A DNA stretch of 7,806 bases from contig DFOA01000045.1 of NCBI GenBank assembly GCA_002381185.1, positions 1-7,806 of the forward strand, read 5' to 3'. Shown piece by piece: positions 1-6,459 of the stretch. Under the pieces are notes generated by a model. The model made no database searches. It saw nothing but the letters and a program-made list of their open reading frames with translations, and was not told the DNA's origin. Numbering within the stretch: the first letter of the stretch is position 1; each line of letters starts with the position of its first letter. The translations under genes were made by a program, and so were the position numbers. The stretch is from Firmicutes bacterium UBA3553 (GTDB taxonomy: Bacteria > Bacillota > Clostridia > Tissierellales > Sedimentibacteraceae).

Positions 1-1293
1 TACCTCAAGGGCGTTACTGTTACTTACTAGGGTTGCATCTTCTACTTTAAGTATATTTTCTTTGTCACCTGGGGATAAATTAGTGCTATATACTCCAAAT
101 ATCTGTGGATGATCTTCTCCGTTTATGTAATTATGTGCTGTTACCTCAACGCCCGTTACAAGTGGCTTTAATTTCAATTTATGCCCTTGGAATTTCCTAT
201 CCTTGCCTATGGCTCCACTTACGACAGTAGGTATTGGATATATTTTAATCTTATGTGTTCTGCTACAATCCACAATCCCACCTATGGCAAATGCAACCTG
301 TTGAAGAGCTTCTCTGTGAGCGCAGACAGGAATCATTCCTGAAAGCATTTTATTTCCTAAGCTTTCATCAAGTTCATATTCTGCGTCTGCACTGGCCATT
401 ATTTCTGCAATAATTACCTTTGCAGGTACATTGTTATATGCACCTCCTGTAAAGTTGGTCCCGTCAATTACTCCAACAAGGCTTATACCTGTCATATTAA
501 TGTTGTATTCATCCTCGTTTTCCCATTCATCTAGATAATATGTCCCTATATTCTTTTTTATCCCGTCAAGGTATTCAAACACCTTTAAAGGCTGCCGCTG
601 TTGTAATAACTTGAACACTCCTTCCGGATTTAAAATAGAAAACTCTGCATCCTCAGAATACAGAGTAAAGTTAAGTGTATTTATTCTTAACTCGGAGCTG
701 ATAGGGTCTATTTCTTCAAGAACACTTGCAGAAACTAAATCCCTACCACTAAACAACTTTATTTGCCCGAAATCAAGCTGTGATAGCTTCAGATATCTGT
801 AAGGTTTATTTGTGCTGTAGAAAGTAATTACTATCTTTTTATATCCTTCAATAGCTTTGTCTGCAAAATATACCGTACTGTCAGGATTAAAATTCATATC
901 AGATAGTAGATTATTAGAACTACCATACCATTTAACATTTAAGCTGTTGCAATGATCATCTGTAGGCTCATGGAATGTGAATGTTAATCCAAGGCTGCTA
1001 TGCTGTTCTGTAAATTCTATTGTTAGTACAACAGGTTGCACAAAGCCCCCGTTTTCATCACTCATGGATGCAGACCACAAACCGAAATCGCACTCTGCAG
1101 GATTATCCAGGAACAACTCAAAGGTTCCGTCAAGACGGAAATAATCTTTTTCAAACGTTGCAAATTTCCGTATCTCCAATTCATCATGTTTGAGCTGTTG
1201 CATGTCAACAAAGGATTGTTTATCTGTTGTTGAAAATGCACTATCTGGCTTTGCTGTAGCATCTACAAGGCCAAAGCTAATTGATGTTTCCAT
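1..1293 (-). CDS. Tail-tip / baseplate protein (Tal-like), 3' end cut by window edge
   Basis: This frame is open from the ATG at 1293 to the left edge, giving 431 residues with no stop, so the C-terminus lies outside the window. The start is set by an AAGGAG site at 1302-1307, 8 bases upstream, and by tight packing behind the previous stop. Residues about 1-75 begin METSISFGLVDATAKPDS and contain a DKQSFVDMQQLK segment. I recognise this N-terminus from tail proteins of Clostridia prophages. Residues about 85-180 look like an all-beta domain of alternating hydrophobic strands (VVLTIEFTEQHSSLGLTFTF, YKKIVITFYS), possibly a galactose-binding-like fold. From about residue 185 (SASVLEEIDPISSELRINTL) the protein resembles baseplate-hub or prophage endopeptidase-tail proteins, including a CAHREALQQVAFAIGG segment at 324-339. 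Its place after the tape measure and the Dit-like gene fits a hub at the tail tip. The hub role is inferred from family resemblance and gene order. Enzymatic activity cannot be judged without the C-terminus. Confidence 0.8.
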   Translation of the reverse strand, partial: METSISFGLVDATAKPDSAFSTTDKQSFVDMQQLKHDELEIRKFATFEKDYFRLDGTFELFLDNPAECDFGLWSASMSDENGGFVQPVVLTIEFTEQHSSLGLTFTFHEPTDDHCNSLNVKWYGSSNNLLSDMNFNPDSTVYFADKAIEGYKKIVITFYSTNKPYRYLKLSQLDFGQIKLFSGRDLVSASVLEEIDPISSELRINTLNFTLYSEDAEFSILNPEGVFKLLQQRQPLKVFEYLDGIKKNIGTYYLDEWENEDEYNINMTGISLVGVIDGTNFTGGAYNNVPAKVIIAEIMASADAEYELDESLGNKMLSGMIPVCAHREALQQVAFAIGGIVDCSRTHKIKIYPIPTVVSGAIGKDRKFQGHKLKLKPLVTGVEVTAHNYINGEDHPQIFGVYSTNLSPGDKENILKVEDATLVSNSNALEV

Positions 1294-1294
1294 A

Positions 1295-1666
1295 TCATCC
1301 TCTCCTTGCCGGTGCCTGGGCGGTAAAGTTTACAGTTAGGTCTTTCCAGTAGTTTCTTTCTTGTGTTTTCATCAGTAGCTTATCGCCTACATTTGAAAAA
1401 TAAGCTTTGAAGGTATAATCTCCGTCTGTACCTGGTACTATTACAGTATGAAATTCAACTGGTTCTGTTAGCTTATTCCATAGTTTCTGATATTCTGTAG
1501 CATCATCTGCCATACCAAGCTTTAATTGATAGTTAAAGTAAACACCTATCAATTTCCTTTGTAGGCCTCCGTCCTCGGTACGTTTTGCAAATTTGTCCAG
1601 GAAATCAGCTTTACGACTTAATTCAATCACAGGCACATCGAATGTTATTCCATCTATCTTAATCAT
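1295..1666 (-). CDS. Short distal tail (Dit-like) protein
   Basis: The product is 123 residues, beginning MIKIDGITFDVPVIELSRKA. The ATG shares one base with the tape measure stop (TAATG) and has an AGGAGG site 6 bases upstream, so translation is probably coupled. The next gene starts 1 base after this stop. The sequence looks all-beta, with strands around 36-50 (LQRKLIGVYFNYQLKL), 70-78 and 83-91, and a conserved-looking end (RNYWKDLTVNFTAQAP). In siphophages of Gram-positive hosts, the gene between the tape measure and the tail-tip protein encodes Dit, a hexameric hub closing the tail tube. This protein is about half the usual Dit length of roughly 250 residues, so it may be only the ring-forming N-terminal domain without the distal galectin-like domain. 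The Dit role is inferred from position and general character. It could be another small tail-tip protein. Confidence 0.7.
   Translation of the reverse strand: MIKIDGITFDVPVIELSRKADFLDKFAKRTEDGGLQRKLIGVYFNYQLKLGMADDATEYQKLWNKLTEPVEFHTVIVPGTDGDYTFKAYFSNVGDKLLMKTQERNYWKDLTVNFTAQAPARRG
1302..1307 (-). promoter_or_regulatory. Ribosome binding site for the tail-tip gene
   Basis: AAGGAG on the minus strand lies 8 bases before the ATG at 1293. It falls inside the last codons of the Dit-like gene. It supports the 1293 start for the left-edge reading frame, which has no stop codon inside the window. Confidence 0.75.
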
Positions 1667-4419
1667 TATGCACCTCCTAAGACAAGTTTTGTTCCAATCC
1701 TACTATTTTCTTTATCTATATAAGGTTTAAGAACTCTTACTAATTGTGCCATATTACCGCCAAAATTTATTGTTACTTCCTGACCGCCAACATTCAGGCC
1801 ACTTAATTCTTCTTGTATGATTTTACGGATTAACCCCTCCGGAGCTTCTATGTTTGTACCAGATTTCTGGTCTCCGAGGATTGCAAGAAATTCGCTATTA
1901 GGCGGGATTACAGCACCAGTTGCAAGTTTAGGTATGTTCTTTATACTTGGGGTTCCTATCTCAAAGCCTCCAAATTTTACACCCATAATATTTATTTCAG
2001 GAACTTTGAATTTTAAGCTATTCCAACCGTCTATCAATTTGTTTATCCAGCCTATGATAGTATTTATGGGTAACTTAAATATTTCAAGTATACCATCCCA
2101 TACATTTTTTAAGGTATCTCTAAGCCCTTTAAATACATTTGCTATCGGTGTGGAAATCTTATCCTCGAACCATCTTGAAGCATCTTTCCATATATTCTGA
2201 ACACCTGACCACGCTGAGGTTAATAAACTTACAATGGTATCCTTTAACCCTGAAAAGAACCCTGACAATGGTACAATTACGGTGTTATTAAACCAGCTAC
2301 TTACAATTTGCCATGTAGCTTTTACGCTCTCCCAGGCTTCAGAAGCTTTTAGTTTAATATTATCCCAGAGCTCAGAGAAGAAAGTTTTTACAGGTTGTAC
2401 GACAGTTTTATTAAACCATTCACCCGCCTTATTCCATTTTTCTTTTATCCAGTCCCAACATTTAGATGCCGCTTCTTTTACATCATCCCAGTGTTTTATG
2501 AGTAGTACGACTATAGTTATCAAAATACCTATAGCTATTATCACAAGACCAATTGGTGAAGTTAAAAACGCTATTGCTGCGCCAAAAGCTGATGTAATTG
2601 CTGTTGCAATAGCAGCCAGCCCATTCCACACGCCTACTGCAATATTCATAGCAGTTTGAGCTATAACTCCAGCAACTTTTGCTATATTGGAAGCTAGCCA
2701 AGCAGCTGTATTTTTACCTATTTCTATTGTAGATTTTACAATAGATGCAATAAAGTCTTTGGCATACATAGCAGTCAATGCTATTGTTTCAAATTTATCT
2801 GCAATTTTTGCAATAGTACCCGCCTTTATAGCTGTAGTAATATTCTTAAAAGCTGTTATAATCCCACCTGACATTTGAATAAAGGCAAATAGTTCAGTAA
2901 GTTTCCATGCTGCAAAGAATAAACCAACCGTTATAGTCATCCCTCTTACTAATTCTTGATTGTTACTTATCCAGTCGCTTATTTTTTTAAGTGCACCAGC
3001 TACATTCTCTAATATGCTAACAATTATTCCGCCAGTCCATTCAGCTATAGGTTTTAAAAATTCATCCCATAGCCACAGAGCCAAGGGCTTTATTGCTTCA
3101 ATTACACTGTTTAAGACGTCGAGTGCTCCAGATAGTACATCCAAAAACACCGGTAAGGCGTCTTCTATAACCCATTTTGCAAGTGGAACAAACAAATTAA
3201 TATATGCCCACTCAAGTCCGGCGAATATAGCTTTTGTAATTGGCTCGACAGCTTTTTTCAATCTATCGAAAGCATTGTTCAAGTTATCAAAATTTATAGA
3301 CTTTAATGGCTCAAGCATTTTCGTTAATAAATCAATTGCCGATTGAACTGCCGGTGACACCGTAACCCCTGTTCCTATTTCTCCACCTGTTGTTATATCT
3401 CCAAGCCCTAAATCATTGTCAAGACCGTCTGCCGCATCTGTAGCACTATCTGCTGTATCTTTAGTTAATACATTTAATTCGTCAAATCCCGCAAGAGCTG
3501 CTTTTGCTTCTTTTCCTGCTTTTTTCGTAGCATCCCCTAAACTCTCTTGAGCTTTAGCAGCATCTATTCCAGTTTTAGCAACTTGCTCCTGCTGTTTTGC
3601 TTGCTTACCAAATATTGCAGTTGTAACCTGCGCGAATACATTTGCAAGTCTTGTTAATGCTGCAATAATAGCATTTATGGAAGGCAAAACAGCCCAAGCA
3701 ATAGGAAGTAGAGCATTACCTACAGCAATTTTTAAATTGTTAAAATTAAATCCAAGTTTAAGTACTTCTCCAGAATAAGAATTAGCAACTTTTGCTGCAT
3801 CTCCTGTCTGAAACTTTGTTTCTTCTAGTATCCCAGTTACTTCTGCTTGGATTTTCTGTTGCTTTGTTAACTTATTTGTTGTGGTTCCTATAGATTTAGC
3901 ATAATCATCCCACATTTTAGCTACATTCTTAGTTACACCGGCATTATCTACAAGGATTGAATTTTCATTTTTTAAGCCTTCTGTAGCTGATGTTACTGCA
4001 TCACCTAGGTTGTAGCTCGCCTGTCTTCCGAAAGCCGCACTATCTTTCAGAGCTGTTAATGTCTGTTCAATCTGCGTATCTGTATACCCTCTTGAAGCAA
4101 GATTTTTATATGCCGTGATTGCGTTTGTTGCAGGTATCAGACCATCAGAAACATATTCATTGATAAATTTCTGTGCGCCCTTAAAACTTCTGCCTTGACC
4201 ATCTAATATGCTTTTTAATCCTGTCATTGCATTGGTTAATTCTGTTGTAGCTTTAACAGAATTTTTACCAAAACTAACAATTGCACTAGTTCCAAATGCT
4301 ATTCCTGCAGCAACAGCTAATCTTTTCAATGAGCTAATCATTCTATTAAGACCAGCGTTAAACCCCTTAGAGTCAATTTTTGTGTCTATCCTAATACTGC
4401 CGTCATATCCTGCTGCCAT
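1666..4419 (-). CDS. Tail tape measure protein
   Basis: At 917 residues this is by far the largest gene, and it sits between the chaperones and the tail-tip genes as a tape measure should. It spans the tail lumen and sets tail length. The N-terminus (SIRIDTKIDSKGFNAGLNRM, residues 8-27) and the region to about 240 (KNLASRGYTD, DAVTSATEGLKNENSILVDNAGV, LGFNFNNLKIAVGNALLPI) match the TP901-type Firmicute tape measure pattern. Residues 290-350 are Ala/Gly/Asp-rich and probably flexible. Residues about 601-643 are strongly hydrophobic and could form one or two membrane segments used in DNA entry. Residues about 646-768 hold a three-copy 41-residue Trp-rich repeat. The C-terminus carries the typical LATGAVIPPN...ILGDQ...NIEAPEGL motif (832-863). 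The GCAGGTGAT ribosome site lies just before the ATG. At about 0.15 nm per residue the length suggests a tail of roughly 140 nm, which is an inference. Confidence 0.95.
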   Translation of the reverse strand: MAAGYDGSIRIDTKIDSKGFNAGLNRMISSLKRLAVAAGIAFGTSAIVSFGKNSVKATTELTNAMTGLKSILDGQGRSFKGAQKFINEYVSDGLIPATNAITAYKNLASRGYTDTQIEQTLTALKDSAAFGRQASYNLGDAVTSATEGLKNENSILVDNAGVTKNVAKMWDDYAKSIGTTTNKLTKQQKIQAEVTGILEETKFQTGDAAKVANSYSGEVLKLGFNFNNLKIAVGNALLPIAWAVLPSINAIIAALTRLANVFAQVTTAIFGKQAKQQEQVAKTGIDAAKAQESLGDATKKAGKEAKAALAGFDELNVLTKDTADSATDAADGLDNDLGLGDITTGGEIGTGVTVSPAVQSAIDLLTKMLEPLKSINFDNLNNAFDRLKKAVEPITKAIFAGLEWAYINLFVPLAKWVIEDALPVFLDVLSGALDVLNSVIEAIKPLALWLWDEFLKPIAEWTGGIIVSILENVAGALKKISDWISNNQELVRGMTITVGLFFAAWKLTELFAFIQMSGGIITAFKNITTAIKAGTIAKIADKFETIALTAMYAKDFIASIVKSTIEIGKNTAAWLASNIAKVAGVIAQTAMNIAVGVWNGLAAIATAITSAFGAAIAFLTSPIGLVIIAIGILITIVVLLIKHWDDVKEAASKCWDWIKEKWNKAGEWFNKTVVQPVKTFFSELWDNIKLKASEAWESVKATWQIVSSWFNNTVIVPLSGFFSGLKDTIVSLLTSAWSGVQNIWKDASRWFEDKISTPIANVFKGLRDTLKNVWDGILEIFKLPINTIIGWINKLIDGWNSLKFKVPEINIMGVKFGGFEIGTPSIKNIPKLATGAVIPPNSEFLAILGDQKSGTNIEAPEGLIRKIIQEELSGLNVGGQEVTINFGGNMAQLVRVLKPYIDKENSRIGTKLVLGGA
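1673..1678 (-). promoter_or_regulatory. Ribosome binding site for the Dit-like gene
   Basis: A full AGGAGG lies 6 bases before the ATG at 1666. It is embedded in the last codons of the tape measure gene, whose C-terminal Gly-Gly-Ala is partly encoded by this site. It fits strong, coupled initiation at the overlapping TAATG. Confidence 0.8.
2116..2487 (-). repeat. Three-copy 41-residue Trp/Phe repeat within the tape measure
   Basis: Three consecutive protein repeats cover about residues 645-768. Trp pairs occur at 655/662, 696/703 and 737/744. A Trp-Phe dipeptide occurs at 668-669, 709-710 and 750-751. Each landmark recurs at exactly 41 residues. After each WF comes a Pro and then a bulky motif (PVKTFFSEL, PLSGFFSGL, PIANVFKGL). 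A partial fourth unit starts near W774. The DNA copies have diverged, so the repeat is visible only at protein level. Confidence 0.8.
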
Positions 4420-4442
4420 GTAATCACCTGCCCTTTTGCATT

Positions 4443-4469
4443 AAAAAAGCACCTACTTTTGTAAGTGCT
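4443..4469 (-). terminator. Rho-independent terminator after the accessory gene
   Basis: Read on the minus strand, AGCACTTAC, an AAAA loop and GTAGGTGCT form a 9-position stem with one A-C mismatch (4448-4469). A run of T follows at 4443-4448. It lies between the stop of the zinc-ribbon gene (4487) and the tape measure start (4419), so it closes the accessory unit. It would also reduce read-through into the tape measure gene. Confidence 0.8.
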
Positions 4470-4486
4470 AATAATTTGTTTTTATA

Positions 4487-5383
4487 TTATTTTTGCCCTG
4501 CCCAAAATTGATGTCCGCATTTTAGACAAGTAACTCTAACTTTTTTTGCTCCTATATTTCCCGCAACCAATCCTATAGGAGCAAATACTACAGATGCTGC
4601 AGCTGCTCCTACTACAGCCTTACCAACTCCAAAACCTTTCTTATGTGCGGTTAAACTTGTTGAATGGCATTTAGGACAATAAGCAATTCCGTCACGTTCC
4701 AATTGTTCTAATCGTCGTTTTTTATCTTCTTTTTCTTCTCTCTGTATCTCTACCTTACGTTGAATAAGTTCTTTACTTGCTTGCTTCCTTGCTGCTTTTT
4801 CTTTTTCTTTTTGTTCAATTTCTGCTTGTGTTTTAAATGTAGACTTTAGCGTTTTAGAAAAATAATTTTCAGTTTCATCAGGAAGCACTATTTTCAGCAT
4901 TTCAAAATAAGTTATATGTTTCTTGTTCAAACTTATCTCATTAGCTTTGCTGATTTTAAATCCTAACAATTCATCTGACTCAAACTGTAATTTTTTAGAA
5001 TTGTATGTTTTTGCAAATACATCTGAATTTTTCGAGAATCTTTTTATAATGTTGTTCTGTGGCTTTGCATCATTTATTTTAGCAATAACCACTTCATCTG
5101 TTTTAACAAATATAATTATACTATCTATGTTTGAATAATAAGTGCCATAACAAATAGTCAACTCAGATTTCTGATCAATAATTTTATATCTCTTTGCTAC
5201 TTCTAAAATCTTAGGATTTATAGTATACGCCCTAGAATGTGTTTCATAAAATTCAATTGGAGCATCCCATGAAAGAACCTTTGTTTTTTTTGACATTTCG
5301 TTTTCATATCCATTTTCAAGGCTTGTTCCGCAATATGAACAAAAGTTTCCCGACGCTTCTTTTCCACAGTTTGAACAAAACAT
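4487..5383 (-). CDS. Double zinc-ribbon coiled-coil moron protein of unknown function
   Basis: The product is 298 residues and not a known tail component. The N-terminus is a zinc ribbon with CxxC pairs at C3/C6 and C15/C18 (MFCSNCGKEA, FCSYCG). Residues about 35-180 form a mixed region of beta strands (SIIIFVKTDEVVIAKI at 88-103) that I cannot name; a bacterial PH-like domain is possible. Residues about 183-232 are Lys/Glu/Arg-rich and probably a coiled coil. The C-terminus is a second ribbon, C236/C239 and C286/C289. Its two knuckles are separated by a Gly/Ala-rich hydrophobic stretch (249-280, GFGVGKAVVGAAAASV...IGLVAGNIGAKK) able to form a membrane-active hairpin. I have seen this split ribbon at the C-terminus of other Firmicute phage and membrane-linked proteins. 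The gene has its own consensus promoter and terminator and splits the chaperone-tape measure pair, so it is probably a moron. Exclusion, anti-defence or host-modifying roles are speculative. The AGGGGGCGGTGA ribosome site (5388-5399) fixes the start. Confidence 0.85.
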   Translation of the reverse strand: MFCSNCGKEASGNFCSYCGTSLENGYENEMSKKTKVLSWDAPIEFYETHSRAYTINPKILEVAKRYKIIDQKSELTICYGTYYSNIDSIIIFVKTDEVVIAKINDAKPQNNIIKRFSKNSDVFAKTYNSKKLQFESDELLGFKISKANEISLNKKHITYFEMLKIVLPDETENYFSKTLKSTFKTQAEIEQKEKEKAARKQASKELIQRKVEIQREEKEDKKRRLEQLERDGIAYCPKCHSTSLTAHKKGFGVGKAVVGAAAASVVFAPIGLVAGNIGAKKVRVTCLKCGHQFWAGQK

Positions 5384-5413
5384 TAAATCACCGCCCCCTA
5401 TAAATATACTAAA

Positions 5414-5441
5414 ATTATATCACACAGGAAAACAATGTCAA
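5414..5441 (-). promoter_or_regulatory. Consensus sigma-A promoter with extended -10 for the accessory gene
   Basis: On the minus strand there is a perfect -35 TTGACA (5436-5441), a 16-base spacer and a perfect -10 TATAAT (5414-5419). The -10 is preceded by TG plus one base, the extended -10 form. Transcription would start near 5407, leaving a leader of about 24 bases before the ATG at 5383. It lies in the 70-base gap after the second chaperone gene. No other promoter of comparable quality was noticed in the window. Confidence 0.9.
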
Positions 5442-5455
5442 CATTTATCAATGTT
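5440..5455 (-). repeat. Perfect inverted repeat touching the -35 box
   Basis: AACATT, a 4-base spacer and AATGTT form a perfect 6-base inverted repeat. It overlaps the stop codon of the upstream chaperone gene at one end and two bases of the -35 box at the other. No T-run follows it, so it does not look like a terminator. It could be an operator for the accessory promoter, but a chance palindrome in A+T-rich DNA is also possible. Confidence 0.4.
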
Positions 5456-6014
5456 ATTTCAACAACTCCATAAACTCATTGATCTGTTTCTGTTCTTCAA
5501 CACTGTGTTCTTCTTTCAAGTCAACAATATCTCTGATTTTATAGTACAGCTCTCTTTCTTCCTTAGAGAGCTTTCTTTTTGCCTTTTGTGTCCTAAGATA
5601 AATTAATCGGCTCATAAAGCACTCTTCCGGAAGCTCCATAAAAGCAAGTACAAATTCCCACCAATGAATGAAATTGCTCTGGCTCAATCTGCCCTGAAGT
5701 ACGCCGTCAACAGCCCGATAAATGTATTTATCGTCTTGGGTAAATGAATATTTCCTTATGCCGTCACTTTCTCCGGAACCTTGGCTATTACCACCACAAT
5801 CAAGAAATCTTATTCCTTGTTTAATTGCTTCATTCAAATTATGCGGTGGCTCCTTATACAGTAGTTCAACCAGTACCATGCATTTTTCATATTGTGTCAG
5901 TTCGGAATCTTCAAAAGCCATAATGATTTTAATACCAGTCTGATAATCTGCATTGATATCATATTCTATGCCTTCAACTTCGATGGCTGTAGGCAATCCG
6001 TCAGTAAGTATCAT
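5454..6014 (-). CDS. Gp15-family tail assembly chaperone
   Basis: The 186-residue product matches the bacteriophage Gp15 family. Its hallmarks are an N-terminal region (LPTAIEVEGIEYDINADYQT, residues 7-26), a central YSFTQDDKYIYRAV segment (89-102) and the HWWEFVLAFMELPEECFMSR block (117-136). The C-terminus is charged and helical. By position between the tube protein and the tape measure, it corresponds to the second, frameshift-derived tail chaperone (the lambda G-T role) that helps assemble the tube on the tape measure. The start codon overlaps the upstream stop by four bases (ATGA). There is no convincing Shine-Dalgarno, so translation is probably coupled or reached by frameshifting. Normally the next gene is the tape measure; here the moron cassette intervenes. 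The acidic 74-85 segment (GGNSQGSGESDG) looks like a linker. Confidence 0.85.
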   Translation of the reverse strand: MILTDGLPTAIEVEGIEYDINADYQTGIKIIMAFEDSELTQYEKCMVLVELLYKEPPHNLNEAIKQGIRFLDCGGNSQGSGESDGIRKYSFTQDDKYIYRAVDGVLQGRLSQSNFIHWWEFVLAFMELPEECFMSRLIYLRTQKAKRKLSKEERELYYKIRDIVDLKEEHSVEEQKQINEFMELLK

Positions 6015-6445
6015 CTCATCACATTCTTTTTATTATTCTTAGTATACTTGTTTATTTTGGCACCCCTAACCTTTTCAATATAAGGGGTTACACCTTCAAA
6101 GAACTGTTCAAACATGTCCAGAGTATTAGCATTGCCAAATACCTTTTGGCTTGTACCTTCACCGAAAACAGTATCTATTTTTTCCCTCATGTAACCGCAT
6201 GTTTCTTTTAAAAGTTCCAATTTCTCTTTTAAATTCACAGGCATACCATAAGAGTTAACTTCTTTATTTTTATCCAGTTCAACTTCTCTTGCTTTATATT
6301 CTTTCTCTTTGTTTTCAAGGTCAGCAATCAATTCACACAGGTTATCCATAAATTCCAAACTGTTAGGATTAAATACAATAACTCTGCTTTCATCATCATT
6401 AATTGTCAGCCTTATTTCTCCGGTATTTATATTAATATTACTCAT
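6011..6445 (-). CDS. Tail assembly chaperone, first of pair
   Basis: The product is 144 residues from the ATG at 6445. An in-frame ATG at 6457 is possible, but the GGAGG at 6451-6455 is overlapped by that codon and lies 5 bases before 6445, so 6445 is preferred. The protein begins MSNININTGEIRLTINDD. It has a Lys/Glu-rich helical middle (about 35-70) and a segment ending GEGTSQKVFGNANTLDMFEQ that I recognise from small tail proteins of Clostridia phages. The last residues are Lys/Asn-rich (NKYTKNNKKNVMR). Its place after the tube protein and just before the Gp15-type gene matches the lambda gpG position, a soluble chaperone that coats the tape measure. The role rests mostly on context. Its mRNA begins just past a terminator hairpin, so its expression depends on read-through. 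Confidence 0.75.
   Translation of the reverse strand: MSNININTGEIRLTINDDESRVIVFNPNSLEFMDNLCELIADLENKEKEYKAREVELDKNKEVNSYGMPVNLKEKLELLKETCGYMREKIDTVFGEGTSQKVFGNANTLDMFEQFFEGVTPYIEKVRGAKINKYTKNNKKNVMR
6026..6032 (-). other. Candidate -1 ribosomal frameshift site, TAAAAAG
   Basis: The codons AAA AAG near the end of the first chaperone could allow a -1 slip. The ribosome would then read GAA TGT GAT GAG and continue into the Gp15 gene in frame, giving a fused chaperone. The Gp15 frame is the -1 frame here, and it is open after a TAA at 6030-6032. The heptamer is not a classical XXXYYYZ because its first base is T rather than A, so this is only a candidate. Confidence 0.3.
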
Positions 6446-6450
6446 TTCTA

Positions 6451-6455
6451 CCTCC
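6451..6455 (-). promoter_or_regulatory. Ribosome binding site that decides the first chaperone start
   Basis: GGAGG lies 5 bases before the ATG at 6445. It overlaps the upstream in-frame ATG at 6457, which has no usable ribosome site of its own, since a T-rich terminator tail lies before it. This favours the shorter protein. Confidence 0.75.
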
Positions 6456-6459
6456 ATCT

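Noticed and set aside
611..1262. Small open frames at 611-802 and 1036-1233 on the plus strand, and 1062-1262 on the minus strand
   Set aside because: All lie within the long minus-strand tail-tip frame, which has a good start and family resemblance. None has recognisable content.
2483..2701. Minus-strand 72-codon frame within the tape measure
   Set aside because: It is an alternate-frame shadow of the hydrophobic region. Its Ser/Tyr/Asn/Cys-rich composition is what out-of-frame A+T-rich DNA gives.
1817..3346. Plus-strand open frames of 60-141 codons at 1817-2200, 2234-2659, 2687-2878 and 2960-3346
   Set aside because: They lie antisense to the well-supported tape measure gene, have no recognisable domains, and mirror its hydrophobic and repeat segments.
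5440..5455. Inverted repeat after the Gp15 gene as a transcription terminator
   Set aside because: The stem is short, has no G-C-rich core, and GACATTG follows instead of a T-run. It overlaps a -35 box, so an operator or chance is more likely.
6446..6457. Upstream in-frame ATG at 6457 as start of the first chaperone
   Set aside because: It overlaps the GGAGG site that serves the ATG at 6445 and directly follows the terminator T-run.
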